This document shows, one piece after another, positions 11,936 to 21,160 of a stretch of DNA of 64,000 nt. The notes under the pieces were generated by a model. It ran no database searches. It had not been told where the DNA came from and was given only the letters and a program-made list of their open reading frames with translations. The number at the start of each line of letters is the position of its first letter. Position 1 is the stretch's first letter. Made by a program: the position numbers and the translations under genes. The stretch comes from Lysobacterales bacterium (GTDB lineage Bacteria > Pseudomonadota > Gammaproteobacteria > Xanthomonadales > Xanthomonadaceae): NCBI GenBank assembly GCA_017302135.1, contig JAFLDZ010000002.1:310001-374000 (forward strand), read 5' to 3'.

Positions 11936-12577
11936 ATGTTCAACCGCACCACCTTTCTGATCCTGCTGGTCGCGCTGGCCGTCGGCGCGGGGCTCTGGGC
12001 CTCCGAATACTTTTACGGCGATCGCGCCGCCGCAGGCCCCGAGCTGCAGACCGTCCGCAGATTGACGACGCCGCGCGAACTGCCGGCGTTCACGCTGCAG
12101 CAGTCGGATCGGACCCAACTGGTCCCCGGCGAGTTGCGCGGACACTGGACGCTGGTCTTCATCGGCTTCACCTACTGCCCGGACGTGTGCCCGACCGCGC
12201 TCGCCGAACTGGCGCAGGCGCAAGCGCGCTGGGCGACACTGCCCGAAACCACACGACCGCGGGTCCTGTTCGTCTCGGTGGACCCCGAGCGCGACTCGAT
12301 CGAGAAGCTCGGCGAGTATGCCCACGGCTTCCACAAGGACACCCTCGCCGCCACCGCCGACCTGCCGACGCTGGAAGCGTTCGCCAAATCGCTGTCGCTG
12401 GTGTTCGCCAAAGTGCCGCTGGGCAAGGACGCTCCGGCCGATCAGTACACCATCGATCACTCCGCCGCCGTGGTGGTGCTGGACCCGCAGGGGCGGATGG
12501 CCGGCGTGATCCAGCCGCCGCTCAAGCCCAAGGCCATCGCCGAGGATCTGATCGCACTCACCAAGGCAGGGAAATAA
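11936..12577 (+). CDS. SCO1/SenC family copper chaperone-like protein
   Basis: SCO proteins deliver copper to the CuA site of cytochrome oxidase or act as thiol reductases at the periplasmic face of the membrane. The 213-residue protein has an N-terminal membrane anchor (residues 5-22). Its thioredoxin-like fold carries CPDVC (Cys81, Cys85) in FIGFTYCPDVCP, and the third copper ligand His175 in IDHSAAVVVLDP. All three ligands are present, so copper binding is expected. The stop is immediately followed by the psd start codon. Confidence 0.94.
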   Translation: MFNRTTFLILLVALAVGAGLWASEYFYGDRAAAGPELQTVRRLTTPRELPAFTLQQSDRTQLVPGELRGHWTLVFIGFTYCPDVCPTALAELAQAQARWATLPETTRPRVLFVSVDPERDSIEKLGEYAHGFHKDTLAATADLPTLEAFAKSLSLVFAKVPLGKDAPADQYTIDHSAAVVVLDPQGRMAGVIQPPLKPKAIAEDLIALTKAGK

Positions 12578-13420
12578 GTGGGGCTGATCACGACGCTGAC
12601 CTATGCCCTGCCGCACCGTCTGATGTCGGCGGCGGCGCGCCGGCTGGCTTATTCGCGCAGTCCGGCGATCAAGCAGTGGCTGATCGACACCGTCACCCGG
12701 AAATTCAAGGTCGATCTTGAGGAAGCAGCCGAATCCGACCCGCGCGCCTATCCGACGTTCAATGCATTCTTCACCCGCGCGCTGAAAGCCGGGGCGCGGC
12801 TGCCCGACGGCAACCCGCGCGCGCTGCTGATGCCGGCCGACGGCCGCATCAGCCAGTGCGGAGATATCGTCGATGGCCGCATCTTTCAGGCAAAGGACCA
12901 ATCCTTCACCGCCACCGAACTCTTGGGCGACGAAGCCGACGCCGCGCCGTTCGCCGACGGCGTGTTCGCGACCGTGTATCTCTCGCCACGCGACTACCAC
13001 CGCGTGCACATGCCGTGGGCCGGCACGCTGCGTGAAACCGTGCATGTCCCGGGCCGGCTGTTCAGCGTCGGCACCGATGCGGTGAAATCGGTGCCGCGAC
13101 TGTTCGCGCGCAACGAACGCCTCGTCTGCCATTTCGATACCGACTTCGGCCCGATGTGCCAGGTGATGGTCGGGGCGCTGCTGGTCTCCGGCGTGGAAAC
13201 CGTATGGAGCGGCGTCGAGATCCCGGCCTACGGCGACCGCATCACCCGCAAGGACTGGCGCGGCCAGAACATCGTACTGGACCGTTTCGCCGAAATGGCG
13301 CGCTTCAACTACGGCTCCACCGTCATCGTGCTGCTGCCCAAGGGTGTGGCGAAACTGTCCGACATCCTGAAACCGGAAACGCCGGTGCGGCTCGGCCAAC
13401 CGCTGGCGAGCGTGAACTGA
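12578..13420 (+). CDS. psd: Phosphatidylserine decarboxylase proenzyme
   Basis: Makes phosphatidylethanolamine from phosphatidylserine at the inner membrane. The start is GTG, directly abutting the previous TAA with no gap. The 280-residue proenzyme has the catalytic DYHRVHMP motif (Asp139, His141, His144). The self-cleavage site is NYGST at Gly246-Ser247, where cleavage yields the pyruvoyl alpha chain. Typical Psd has L-G-S-T; here Tyr replaces Leu before Gly, as in several gammaproteobacterial enzymes. Probably co-transcribed with the SCO gene. Confidence 0.96.
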   Translation: MGLITTLTYALPHRLMSAAARRLAYSRSPAIKQWLIDTVTRKFKVDLEEAAESDPRAYPTFNAFFTRALKAGARLPDGNPRALLMPADGRISQCGDIVDGRIFQAKDQSFTATELLGDEADAAPFADGVFATVYLSPRDYHRVHMPWAGTLRETVHVPGRLFSVGTDAVKSVPRLFARNERLVCHFDTDFGPMCQVMVGALLVSGVETVWSGVEIPAYGDRITRKDWRGQNIVLDRFAEMARFNYGSTVIVLLPKGVAKLSDILKPETPVRLGQPLASVN

Positions 13421-13631
13421 GTCGCACATCCGACACGCAGCTCCTGAACGGGCAGCGGTCGTTGCCAAAAACCTGTCACTTCTTATAGCTCGTGCCGATT
13501 GATCTTGTCCTGCCATAACGCTTAAGTTCCCATCAGCCGGCTGACAGTGTTCGACGGCTGACCAGGGAGCGCGACATCCGTCGCGCAGCGGCACGCGATC
13601 CATACGGGTCGCGCAAGACAAGGAGAACGAC

Positions 13632-13886
13632 ATGCGTCGCAAGGGCACCATCGCCATCATCGATCCCGACCAGGGCGCCGCCGCGATTCTGACTGCGGAC
13701 TCCGGCTACACCATCATCGAACTGGACCCCGACTGGTCGGTCGAGATCGGCGATCAGATCGAGTGGGACAACGGCGACGGTCTGGGATTCGAGACCTACG
13801 AGAACGTGAGCAAGGGAACGAGCGGCGATGTGTTCGTCCAGAACCACGAAGTGAGCGAAAAGTCGCTTCGACTGCAGTTTGGGTAG
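13632..13886 (+). CDS. Small acidic conserved protein of unknown function (84 aa)
   Basis: The 84-residue product starts MRRKGTIAIIDPDQGAAAI and is preceded by a strong ribosome site (AAGGAGAACGAC before the ATG). It has no signal peptide, membrane segment or cysteine. The predicted pattern is beta-rich (GTIAIID, YTIIEL, SVEIGDQIEW, LRLQF), suggesting a small barrel or OB/SH3-like fold; that is an inference. It has its own 211-bp upstream region, so it is probably transcribed alone. I do not recognise a family. Confidence 0.75.
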   Translation: MRRKGTIAIIDPDQGAAAILTADSGYTIIELDPDWSVEIGDQIEWDNGDGLGFETYENVSKGTSGDVFVQNHEVSEKSLRLQFG

Positions 13887-13905
13887 TCGTCGGGCATAGA
13901 ACTGC

Positions 13906-13948
13906 GGCTCCGGCTAGACTCGCAGCGGGCGCCCGTCGCGCCGGAGCC
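13906..13948 (+). promoter_or_regulatory. Inverted repeat over the promoter/leader of the DUF2939 gene
   Basis: GGCTCCGGC (13906-13914) and GCCGGAGCC (13940-13948) are perfect 9-bp complements separated by 25 bp that itself contains CGGGCGCCCG. The 3' arm includes the CGGAG ribosome site of the gene starting at 13953. A good -10 hexamer TAGACT (13915-13920) lies right after the 5' arm. If transcription starts from it, the 5' arm is not transcribed and the repeat would act as DNA (an operator). Read-through RNA from upstream would mask the ribosome site. Confidence 0.5.
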
Positions 13949-13952
13949 ACGC

Positions 13953-14525
13953 ATGAACCGCATCGTCAAACTGGCCTTCGTCGTCCTCGGCCTCGCGTTC
14001 TGCGTCTGGATGTATTTCGCGCCGCACCTCACCGTGCGTTCGATGCGTCTGGCGGCAGAGCGCGGCGACGCTGAGGCACTGTCCGCGCATATCGATTTCC
14101 CGGCGCTGCGCGAGAGCGTCAAAAGCCAGCTTGCCGATGCCATGAACGATCGTATCGGCGGCAACGATACGGCAAGCGCTTTCGGTGCATTGGGCGCACG
14201 TCTGGCGATCGCGATCGCAGACCCGATGATCGACGCGATGCTGACACCGCAGGCGCTGTCGTTGATGTTTTTGGGGCGCGGGCTGGCGCTCGACGGACTC
14301 TCAGTGGACGGACTGGCGAGCACCGACATGCGCAATCAGGACGCCAGTCCCGGCGACGGCGGATATCTGCCGCAATGGCAGGCCGACATGGGCTACGAAG
14401 ACGTCAGCACCTTCACGGTCAGGCTCCAGCCCGACGACGATGCCATCCCGCCTTCGACATTGATCTTCAAGCGCGACAAACTCCTGCTGTGGAAGTTGTC
14501 GGGCATCGAGATGGCCGCTTTCTGA
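13953..14525 (+). CDS. DUF2939-type membrane-anchored protein
   Basis: The 190-residue product has an N-terminal signal anchor (MNRIVKLAFVVLGLAFCVWM). The following VRSMRLAAERGDAEALSAHIDFPALRESVKSQL pattern is typical of DUF2939 proteins (a residue-depletion helix then D-F-P-x-L-R-x-S-x-K). The remainder is probably periplasmic, ending in a lipocalin-like strand-rich region with TLIFKRDKLLLWKLSGIE. Function is unknown for the family. A small membrane protein gene follows after 36 bp. Confidence 0.75.
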   Translation: MNRIVKLAFVVLGLAFCVWMYFAPHLTVRSMRLAAERGDAEALSAHIDFPALRESVKSQLADAMNDRIGGNDTASAFGALGARLAIAIADPMIDAMLTPQALSLMFLGRGLALDGLSVDGLASTDMRNQDASPGDGGYLPQWQADMGYEDVSTFTVRLQPDDDAIPPSTLIFKRDKLLLWKLSGIEMAAF

Positions 14526-14561
14526 ATCCAAAACCCGACCACGGAAAGCTTGGAGCGCGCG

Positions 14562-14936
14562 ATGGAGTTTCTGCTGGAACTGCTTGGCGAGTTGCTGATC
14601 CAGATCGTCGTGGAATGTCTGGTCGAACTCGGCATCCACTCGATCGGGGAGCCGCTGAGGAAACCGCCGAATCCTTGGATCGCCGCGATCGGCTATGCGC
14701 TGTTCGGCGCGATCGTCGGCGGACTGAGCCTGCTGGTCTTTCCCCACAACCTGATGCCGGAAGCATGGCGGATCGCGAACATCGTCCTCACCCCGCTGGC
14801 GGCGGGGCTGGCGATGATGGCCATGGGTCGCTGGCGTGCGCGACGCGGCGACACGCGTCTGCGCATCGACCGCTTCGGCTACGGCTATCTGTTCGCGCTG
14901 GCGTTGGCGCTGGTGCGCTACCAGTTCGGGTCCTGA
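14562..14936 (+). CDS. Small integral membrane protein of unknown function
   Basis: The ATG at 14562 (GGAG six bases upstream) gives 124 residues; a TTG four codons earlier is the only alternative. It begins with an acidic amphipathic helix (MEFLLELLGELLIQIVVECLVE). Three hydrophobic segments follow: about 40-60 (IAAIGYALFGAIVGGLSLLVF), 70-90 (ANIVLTPLAAGLAMMAMG) and 105-120 (GYLFALALALVRY). No known motif. The stop codon abuts the stop of the convergent transglycosylase gene with no base between. Confidence 0.75.
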   Translation: MEFLLELLGELLIQIVVECLVELGIHSIGEPLRKPPNPWIAAIGYALFGAIVGGLSLLVFPHNLMPEAWRIANIVLTPLAAGLAMMAMGRWRARRGDTRLRIDRFGYGYLFALALALVRYQFGS

Positions 14937-16532
14937 TCAGCCGCCGCAGCCCTGCAATTTCAGGCGTTGTCCCGGGCGCACCGTATAACGCGGTCCCTTG
15001 ATGCCGTTGGCCTTGGCCAGATCGCCCAGATCGCATGAATACCTGCGCGCGATCGACACCAGCGTATCGCCGCGTTCGACCTTGTGCTGGCGTGCCGCTT
15101 TGGGCTTCGGCGTGTCTTTCGGCTTGGGCTTGTCCTGCGCTTGCGCTCCGGCGGGTGCGACGGTGCCGTCCACGCCGGTGGCGGTGGCGACGACCGATTC
15201 GAGCGGCCCGACCCTGACGATGGCCGCGCTCACTTCGCTTTCGACCAGCCGCTTCGCCAGCTCGGCGCGTTCGCCCTGGACGCAATAACGGTTGTAGAGG
15301 CCGGCGATCTTCACGGTCGCATTGAGCGTGGTGCCGCTGGCGATCCAGCCGTCGGCTTCGAAGCGCGGGTTGAGATTGCGCAGCGCGCGCATGTAGCCGT
15401 CGCGGGTGCCGCTGTTGCCCAGACAGATCGTGAGCTCGTAGATCGACGTGGCGCGAGCCAGACGGATCGTCGCCGGTTTGGCGTCGATCTTCGGAAAGCT
15501 CAGACCGTATTCCTTCGGATGCAGATACAGCCAGGCGGCGGCGATCACCATCGGCACGTAGTCCTTGGTTTCGGCCGGGAACTGGTTGTAGACCGACTCC
15601 TCCCAGAAACTGCGGTTCGGATTGGCGCGGAACACCCGCAGCGCGCGGCCCTCGCCGCCGTTGTAGGCGGCCAGCCACAGCTCGATGTTGTTGCCAAGTT
15701 CGGAATAGCGCTCGCTGAGATAGGACGCGGCCGCATCGGCCGAAGCGCGCGGGTCGTAGCGGGTATCGAAGCCGGTGCCGTCCGGGCCAAGCCCGAAGCG
15801 ACGCCCGGTGGCCGGCATGAACTGGAGCAGGCCGACCGCACCCGCGCGCGAACCGATGTGGACGCGGCCGGTGGATTCCTTCGCCATGATCCCGAACAGC
15901 AGCGCTTCGGGCAGACCGTTGCGCTCGAACGACGGCGCCATCAGATGGCGCAGGTACTGGTAGTTCTCGTGGCTCTGGACCAGCGACACGCGCATGTCGG
16001 TCAGCCAGCGGCGGATGCCGGCCTGCACCGCCGGGTTCATCTGCACCATGTTCACGAAACGCTGGCCATCGGCACTCAACAGCGCGGCGGCTTCGGCCGA
16101 GCTCGGCACATTGCCGGTGGCCAGTTCGGTATCGATCAGCGCTTGGCCGTCTTCATCGCCCGCATCGGTGGCGGCCCGCGCGTCGACGTCGGTCTTCAAC
16201 AGCCGCTTGTAGCTGGTCAGCAACTGCGACATCGGGCAGCCCTTGACCTTGACGCAGGCGGAGATCACGTCCTCCATGTCTTCCAGCGCGGCGTTGCTTT
16301 CAAGCAGGCCGGCGGGATCGTTGTTGTCGATCTTGATCAACGCATTGCGATACCGGCCTTCGGCGCCGGCCATCTGCATCTTCATAGCGTCCAGATCGCG
16401 CTCGCGGCGCGATTGCGCCTGGGCATCGCGATGGGGGAACGCCGCCAGCACAAGCAGTGCGAGCAGGCAGAGGGAGCGGAGAAACGGGGACAGACGGGCC
16501 AACGGCCCGGAAACGGCAGCGGATTCGGACAT
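14937..16532 (-). CDS. Membrane-bound lytic transglycosylase with C-terminal LysM domain
   Basis: Cleaves the MurNAc-GlcNAc bond of peptidoglycan in the periplasm. The 531-residue product starts [10 protein letters not shown] and has a hydrophobic signal segment (20-38). After a helical N-terminal domain comes the SLT goose-lysozyme-like core with catalytic Glu219 ([21 protein letters not shown]), then [23 protein letters not shown] and YVPMVIAA. A Lys/Pro-rich linker leads to one LysM ([20 protein letters not shown], about 482-531). The architecture resembles MltD, but with one LysM and a longer N-terminal region. It ends convergently against the preceding membrane gene. Confidence 0.9.
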   Translation of the reverse strand: MSESAAVSGPLARLSPFLRSLCLLALLVLAAFPHRDAQAQSRRERDLDAMKMQMAGAEGRYRNALIKIDNNDPAGLLESNAALEDMEDVISACVKVKGCPMSQLLTSYKRLLKTDVDARAATDAGDEDGQALIDTELATGNVPSSAEAAALLSADGQRFVNMVQMNPAVQAGIRRWLTDMRVSLVQSHENYQYLRHLMAPSFERNGLPEALLFGIMAKESTGRVHIGSRAGAVGLLQFMPATGRRFGLGPDGTGFDTRYDPRASADAAASYLSERYSELGNNIELWLAAYNGGEGRALRVFRANPNRSFWEESVYNQFPAETKDYVPMVIAAAWLYLHPKEYGLSFPKIDAKPATIRLARATSIYELTICLGNSGTRDGYMRALRNLNPRFEADGWIASGTTLNATVKIAGLYNRYCVQGERAELAKRLVESEVSAAIVRVGPLESVVATATGVDGTVAPAGAQAQDKPKPKDTPKPKAARQHKVERGDTLVSIARRYSCDLGDLAKANGIKGPRYTVRPGQRLKLQGCGG

Positions 16533-16725
16533 GAACAACAGCGACACCAACGGGGAGCTGCAGGGTAGCCCCCGGGGCCGATGCGGGCAACCCGCCAAAG
16601 TCACGGCCCTCACCGGAGTTCAGCGTCGACATGAGACCGCAAAAACGGCGCCGCATCGCTGCGATCGCGCGCACGCGCCGGCCCGATCCCGAATAGAATT
16701 CCACGATCCACTCCGAGGACCCTTC

Positions 16726-18237
16726 ATGGACCCCATTCTGGTCGGCAAGGCCATCACCACCGATACCAGCGGCAACGTGCATCTGCTGCCGAAGTTCGGC
16801 AATCGCCACGGTCTGATCGCCGGCGCCACCGGTACCGGCAAGACCGTGACCCTGATGACGCTTGCGGAGGGGTTCTCGCGGATCGGCGTGCCGGTGTTCC
16901 TGGCCGACGTGAAGGGCGACGTGGCCGGCCTGGCCGCCGCCGGCAGCATGAACGAGAGGATCCAGCAGCGCCTCGCGCTGATGGGCAACCCCGAGTACCG
17001 CAACGAAGCCAACGCGGTGGTGTTCTGGGACCTCTACGGCAAGCTCGGCCATCCGGTGCGGACCACGGTCAGCGAAATGGGCCCGACCCTGCTCGGCCGC
17101 ATCCTCGAACTCAACGATACCCAGGCCGGCGTGCTCGACATCGTGTTCAAGCTGGCCGACGACCGCGGCCTGCTGCTGCTGGATCTGGAAGACCTGCGCG
17201 CCCTGCTCGGCCTGGTCGCCGAAGAGCGCAAGGACATCTCGACCAGCTATGGCCTGGTCAGCACCCAGTCGGTCGGCGCGATCCAGCGCGCGCTGCTGCG
17301 GCTGGAACAGGAAGGCGCCGAGATGTTCTTCGGCGAGCCGGCGCTGGAACTGAACGATCTGATGCGCACCAACACCGATGGCCGCGGCGTCATCAACATC
17401 CTCTCCGCCGACCAGCTGATCCTGAAGCCGAAACTGTATTCGAGCTTCCTGCTGTGGCTGCTGTCGGAACTGTTCGAAAGTCTGCCCGAAGTCGGCGACC
17501 TGGAAAAACCCAAACTCGTGTTCGTGTTCGACGAGGCCCACCTGCTGTTCGACGACGCCCCGCCCGCACTGCAGCAGCGCATCGAGCAGGTCGTACGCAT
17601 CATCCGTTCCAAGGGCGTCGGCGTGTATTTCTGCTCGCAGTTCCCCGACGACGTGCCGGACGACATCCTCGGCCAGCTCGGCAACCGCTTCCAGCACGCG
17701 CTGCGCGCGTTCACGCCGCGCGACCAGAAAGCGGTGAAGACCGCAGCGCAGACCTTCGTCGCCAATCCGGCGCTGGACGTGGCCAAGGCCATCGGCGAAC
17801 TCGGCACCGGCGAGGCGCTGGTATCGACGCTGCAGGACAAAGGCATTCCGATGCCGGTCGAGCGCACGCTGATCGCTCCGCCGCGCTGCAGGATGGGCGC
17901 GATCACCGAAGCCGAACGCGCCCAGGTGCGTGCCGGCAGCCCGGTCGGCACCCGCTACGACACCCGCATCGACCGCGAATCCGCCGCCGAAATGCTGATG
18001 AAGAAAGTCGAAGCCGCCACCGAACAGGCCAAGGCCCCGCCCGCCCGCACCCGCGCGCAGGACGATGCCGAGGAAGGCGGCTTCGGCCAATCGGTGAAGG
18101 ACGCGGTGTTCGGCACCAAACGTCGTCAGGGCATGGTCGAAACCATGGCCAAACAGACCGCGCGCACCGTCGGCAACCAGCTCGGCAAACAGATCCTGCG
18201 TGGCCTGCTCGGCGGTATCTTCGGCGGCAAGCGCTGA
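16726..18237 (+). CDS. HerA-like ATPase (DUF853 family)
   Basis: The 503-residue cytoplasmic ATPase starts [10 protein letters not shown] and carries a Walker A GATGTGKT (33-40) and a Walker [14 protein letters not shown] (Asp269-Glu270). The DUF853 HerA/FtsK-like helicase pattern is present: [40 protein letters not shown]. The C-terminus ends in a Gly/Lys-rich tail ([17 protein letters not shown]) typical of this family. Function is not established; no nurA nuclease lies next door, so a role in end resection cannot be assumed. The next gene begins 45 bp downstream. Confidence 0.88.
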   Translation: MDPILVGKAITTDTSGNVHLLPKFGNRHGLIAGATGTGKTVTLMTLAEGFSRIGVPVFLADVKGDVAGLAAAGSMNERIQQRLALMGNPEYRNEANAVVFWDLYGKLGHPVRTTVSEMGPTLLGRILELNDTQAGVLDIVFKLADDRGLLLLDLEDLRALLGLVAEERKDISTSYGLVSTQSVGAIQRALLRLEQEGAEMFFGEPALELNDLMRTNTDGRGVINILSADQLILKPKLYSSFLLWLLSELFESLPEVGDLEKPKLVFVFDEAHLLFDDAPPALQQRIEQVVRIIRSKGVGVYFCSQFPDDVPDDILGQLGNRFQHALRAFTPRDQKAVKTAAQTFVANPALDVAKAIGELGTGEALVSTLQDKGIPMPVERTLIAPPRCRMGAITEAERAQVRAGSPVGTRYDTRIDRESAAEMLMKKVEAATEQAKAPPARTRAQDDAEEGGFGQSVKDAVFGTKRRQGMVETMAKQTARTVGNQLGKQILRGLLGGIFGGKR

Positions 18238-18282
18238 CGCGATTCATCCCTCTTCACCCTCCGACCAATCGAGACTCCAACG

Positions 18283-18798
18283 ATGACCTCCAGAACGTCC
18301 GCTCCGCTGCTGTGGCTCGCCCTGCCCCTCGTCCTGTTCGCCGCCGGCTGCCAGAAGGATGCCGCCGAAGAAGCCGAAGCCGCTTCGGCCACCGAAGTGA
18401 CTGCGGAAACCCCGGTCGAGCCCGCTGCCGACCCCGGCATCGATGCCCGCACCGTCGAACCGCCGCCGCCGCCGGCACCTGTCCCCGGCACCGATGCCGC
18501 GATCATCGAGGATCACTCGACCCCGATCGCCGCCGCGCCCACCTTCGATACCAAAGCCTTCGACGGCCGCTATGCCGCCGACAACACCACCCTCGACATC
18601 AATGCCGACGGCACCTATGCGTTGAGCATCGACGGCAACGCCACCGACGGCACCTGGACGCTGCAGAAGGGCGGCAAGAAAGTCACGCTCGATCCCAACA
18701 GCAAGGGCGAAACCGACCGTCAGCTCGACATCGAGTCCAACGACAGCGTCAAGATCGTCGGCGGCGCCACGCTCACGCGTCAGGCCGACACCAAGTAA
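18283..18798 (+). CDS. Lipoprotein of unknown function
   Basis: The 171-residue product has a signal peptide and lipobox LFAAGC (Cys23 lipidated). Next is a low-complexity Ala/Glu/Pro stretch (24-85, including PPPPPAP). The compact C-terminal beta domain carries FDGRYAADNTTLDINADGTYAL and GTWTLQKGGKKVTL repeats. The strand pattern recalls NlpE/copper-resistance-type barrels, but the CxxC of NlpE is absent, so I do not assign it. Residue +2 after Cys is Gln, consistent with outer-membrane sorting. Confidence 0.8.
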   Translation: MTSRTSAPLLWLALPLVLFAAGCQKDAAEEAEAASATEVTAETPVEPAADPGIDARTVEPPPPPAPVPGTDAAIIEDHSTPIAAAPTFDTKAFDGRYAADNTTLDINADGTYALSIDGNATDGTWTLQKGGKKVTLDPNSKGETDRQLDIESNDSVKIVGGATLTRQADTK

Positions 18799-18816
18799 GC
18801 CCCGACATCAGCCTGC

Positions 18817-19320
18817 ATGTCGCGCTGGCGGCCTCCGGCCGAAAAAAGCACGGCCCTCATTACCCGTGAGGGCCATGCCCGGCTCAAGGCGGAACTCGAC
18901 GATCTCTGGCGCGTGCGCCGCCGCGAGGTGGTCAAAGCCCTCGCCGCCGCTGCGGCCGAGGGCGACCGCTCGGAAAACGCCGAATACATCTATCGCAAAA
19001 AGCAGCTCGGCGAGATCGACCGCCGGGTCCGCTATCTCTCCAAGCGCCTTGAAGCGCTGCGCGTGGTCGATACCGCCCCCAGCGACCCGGAAGCCGTGTT
19101 CTTCGGCGCAACGGTCGAAGTGGAGCACACGGTCAGCGGCGAGATCAGCCGCTACCGCATCGTCGGCCCCGATGAGACCGACGCAAAGCTGGGCTTGATC
19201 AGCATCGATTCGCCGCTGGCGCGGGCGATGCTGAAGAAACGCATCGACGACGACTTCGAAGCGCAACTGCCGGACGGGCCGCAGCGGTTTTTCATCGTCG
19301 CGGTCGAATACGCCGTCTGA
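18817..19320 (+). CDS. greB: Transcription elongation factor GreB
   Basis: Stimulates the RNA-cleavage activity of stalled RNA polymerase. The 167-residue product has the N-terminal coiled-coil hairpin with the acidic tip ([21 protein letters not shown]) and the C-terminal FKBP-like domain (GATVEVEH...[26 protein letters not shown]). The [11 protein letters not shown] continuation distinguishes GreB from GreA. It starts 18 bp after the lipoprotein stop; the ATG is at 18817. Confidence 0.95.
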   Translation: MSRWRPPAEKSTALITREGHARLKAELDDLWRVRRREVVKALAAAAAEGDRSENAEYIYRKKQLGEIDRRVRYLSKRLEALRVVDTAPSDPEAVFFGATVEVEHTVSGEISRYRIVGPDETDAKLGLISIDSPLARAMLKKRIDDDFEAQLPDGPQRFFIVAVEYAV

Positions 19321-19401
19321 ACACGCAGACACCGGATTACGCATATTGCAACGGCAGTCCCAAGGCGTAGCATCGGCCCCACCGCCGCCGGAGCCGCCGT
19401 C

Positions 19402-19968
19402 ATGCGCAGTCTGATCGCCACCGTCCTGCTCGCAGCATTCGCGCTGCCAATCGCCCTGCCCGCTTCAGCGCAAGATGCGTCCACCGTTCCATCCGCTGCA
19501 AAACCGCATCTTCTCGAACGCTTCAAGGCGCTCGCCGGCGAATGGAGCGGCACGGGCCTCGACGGCAATTCGATGCCGGATACCAACGTCACCTACACCG
19601 TCACCGCCGGCGGCAATGCGGTGGAAGAACTGCTGTTCCCGGGCACATCACACGAAATGCGCACGCTGTACGTGCGCGACGGCGACGATGTGGTGCTGGT
19701 GCATTTCTGCGCCAGCGGCCATCACCCGAAAATGCGCGCCCGCGATACCGGCGGCGACCGCGTGGTGTTCGACTTCGACGGCGCGATCAACTTCGATCCC
19801 ACCAAAGCCGGGCACATGCACGACGCCAGTTTCACCTTCCAGGGCCCGGACGAACTCAGCACGCGCTGGCAGTTCTGGGACGGCGGCAAACCCTCCGAGC
19901 ACGTCGCGAATCTGCATCTGAAGCGAGTGGTGATCGAGCCGATGGAGTTGGTGGATCCGCCGCGCTAA
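19402..19968 (+). CDS. Secreted protein of unknown function
   Basis: The 188-residue product has a clear signal peptide (MRSLIATVLLAAFALPIALP, cut after ASAQ). The mature part begins with LERFKALAGEWSGTGLDG and has a repeated beta-strand pattern with GGNAVEELLFPGTSHEMRTLYVRDGDD and STRWQFWDGGK. This looks like the lipocalin-like periplasmic proteins related to DUF1579 (opening with a L-A-G-x-W motif), but I cannot assign the family firmly. Conserved His/Cys residues (VHFCASGHHPKM) could bind a metal; inference only. Confidence 0.75.
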   Translation: MRSLIATVLLAAFALPIALPASAQDASTVPSAAKPHLLERFKALAGEWSGTGLDGNSMPDTNVTYTVTAGGNAVEELLFPGTSHEMRTLYVRDGDDVVLVHFCASGHHPKMRARDTGGDRVVFDFDGAINFDPTKAGHMHDASFTFQGPDELSTRWQFWDGGKPSEHVANLHLKRVVIEPMELVDPPR

Positions 19969-20115
19969 AGTGGCGCGGGCGCGCTTTCCGATAAGCGTGC
20001 TGTCCGTAACCAAGGGTGCGCGCATGCGATCCAGGCGACTTGCCAGCATGCGTTCGCCGCACTGCCACAGGGCGGTTACCTGAACCGTCAAACCAACTGC
20101 AGAGAGTTCAATCCA

Positions 20116-20727
20116 ATGCCGACTCTACTGCAGCAACGCAGGTCCCTCGGAGTTGTGCTGTGTCAGCGGGATGCTTACACGAGCATGCACTGTGGCCGGG
20201 TTGAGTACTTGTGCCGGCTCCTGGGGCTTGCCTGCGAATTGAACAGCCATGAACGAAGTCTCCTCCGGGTAGCGTCGAGACTTCATGACATTGGCAAGAT
20301 CGGCATCGCGGATGATGTGCTGTTCAAAAAAAGTCAGTTGGATGACGCCGAATGGGAAATCATGAAACGTCATTCGGAACTGGGCCAAACCATTTGCGAA
20401 GCGATTCCTCACGCCAATGCATCCCAGCTTGGAACTATTGTGCGGCATCACCACGAAGCATTCGACGGAAGCGGCTATCCGGATGGACTCAGCGGAACAG
20501 AGATTCCTGTTTGCTCGAGGATTATCTCGCTGGCGGATAGTTATGACGCAATGACCACGGATCGTCCTTACCAGAAGGCTATTCCACATGAAAAAGCGAT
20601 GGCTATCATGAGGAGCGAAAAAGGCAGCAAGAGCGACCCGCGCCTATTTGGATATTTTGTAAAGATCATGGCGGCATTGGCAGAAAGACCCGGGTTTTCA
20701 TCCATCGGTGGCGGCTTGTCCAGCTGA
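20116..20727 (+). CDS. Stand-alone HD-GYP domain protein (probable c-di-GMP phosphodiesterase)
   Basis: HD-GYP domains hydrolyse cyclic di-GMP. The 203-residue protein is essentially only this domain. It has YTSMHCGRVEYLCRLLGLA, the HD pair (His57-Asp58 in LHDIGKIGI), the WEIMKRHSELG helix, the metal/ligand site RHHHEAFDGSGYPDG (GYP at 120-122), and ADSYDAMTTDRPYQKA. All key residues are present, so activity is plausible. There is no receiver or sensor domain, unlike RpfG. A 60-bp sample of the gene is about 48% G+C against roughly two-thirds around it, suggesting recent acquisition. The following 430 bp appear non-coding. Confidence 0.9.
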   Translation: MPTLLQQRRSLGVVLCQRDAYTSMHCGRVEYLCRLLGLACELNSHERSLLRVASRLHDIGKIGIADDVLFKKSQLDDAEWEIMKRHSELGQTICEAIPHANASQLGTIVRHHHEAFDGSGYPDGLSGTEIPVCSRIISLADSYDAMTTDRPYQKAIPHEKAMAIMRSEKGSKSDPRLFGYFVKIMAALAERPGFSSIGGGLSS

Positions 20728-21160
20728 TATCTTGAACCAGCCGCGAGATCGCGGCGACATACCCTCTACTCCCGGCCAATAACCCGTATAGCGAAAAGCA
20801 AGCTGTGCGCCAAGGCAGCACCCTATGCGACGGGATTGATGGCGACCTGTTTGTGATCGACGCATACCGACAGTTCAACCACCCAGCACATGCCGCGCCG
20901 ATTCCGGCGGCAGCGCGGCGAGTGCGCGTCTGGCGACGTTCTCGGCGTTCGCTTTACCGGCGGCGCCGACAGGCGATCACCACCAGCCCGAACAGCACGA
21001 CCCAGATCGCGCCCCGAATTTCAGTTCTTCAGAAACAGTCGATTCCGATGTCGCTTCTCCCTGTAGTGTTGGACGGGAGCACTTTGACAGTTTGTCTTGA
21101 TGGTCCCGTCATCATTCCGTGCTCAGGCCCGGACAGTTGTGGAACATCTCCAGGACACGA
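20728..21160. other. Non-coding or degenerate stretch after the HD-GYP gene
   Basis: There is no convincing gene in 433 bp. Open frames on the plus strand lack start signals and family features. On the minus strand around 21019-20955, a short frame encodes a membrane-helix-like tail ending in RRRR and a stop (GAIWVVLFGLVVIACRRRR), with a stop codon just upstream. It looks like the C-terminal remnant of a lost envelope protein. Composition is mixed and lower in G+C than the flanks in part. No hairpin terminator with a T-run was seen. Confidence 0.5.

Noticed and set aside
16300..18090. Long open frame antisense to the HerA-like gene
   Set aside because: It is a shadow frame produced by GC-rich codon use; the plus strand carries Walker A/B motifs and conserved sequence in the family order.
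20955..21019. C-terminal membrane-plus-RRRR tail resembling a protein-sorting signal
   Set aside because: A stop codon lies immediately upstream in the same frame, so no protein can carry it; kept only as a likely relic.
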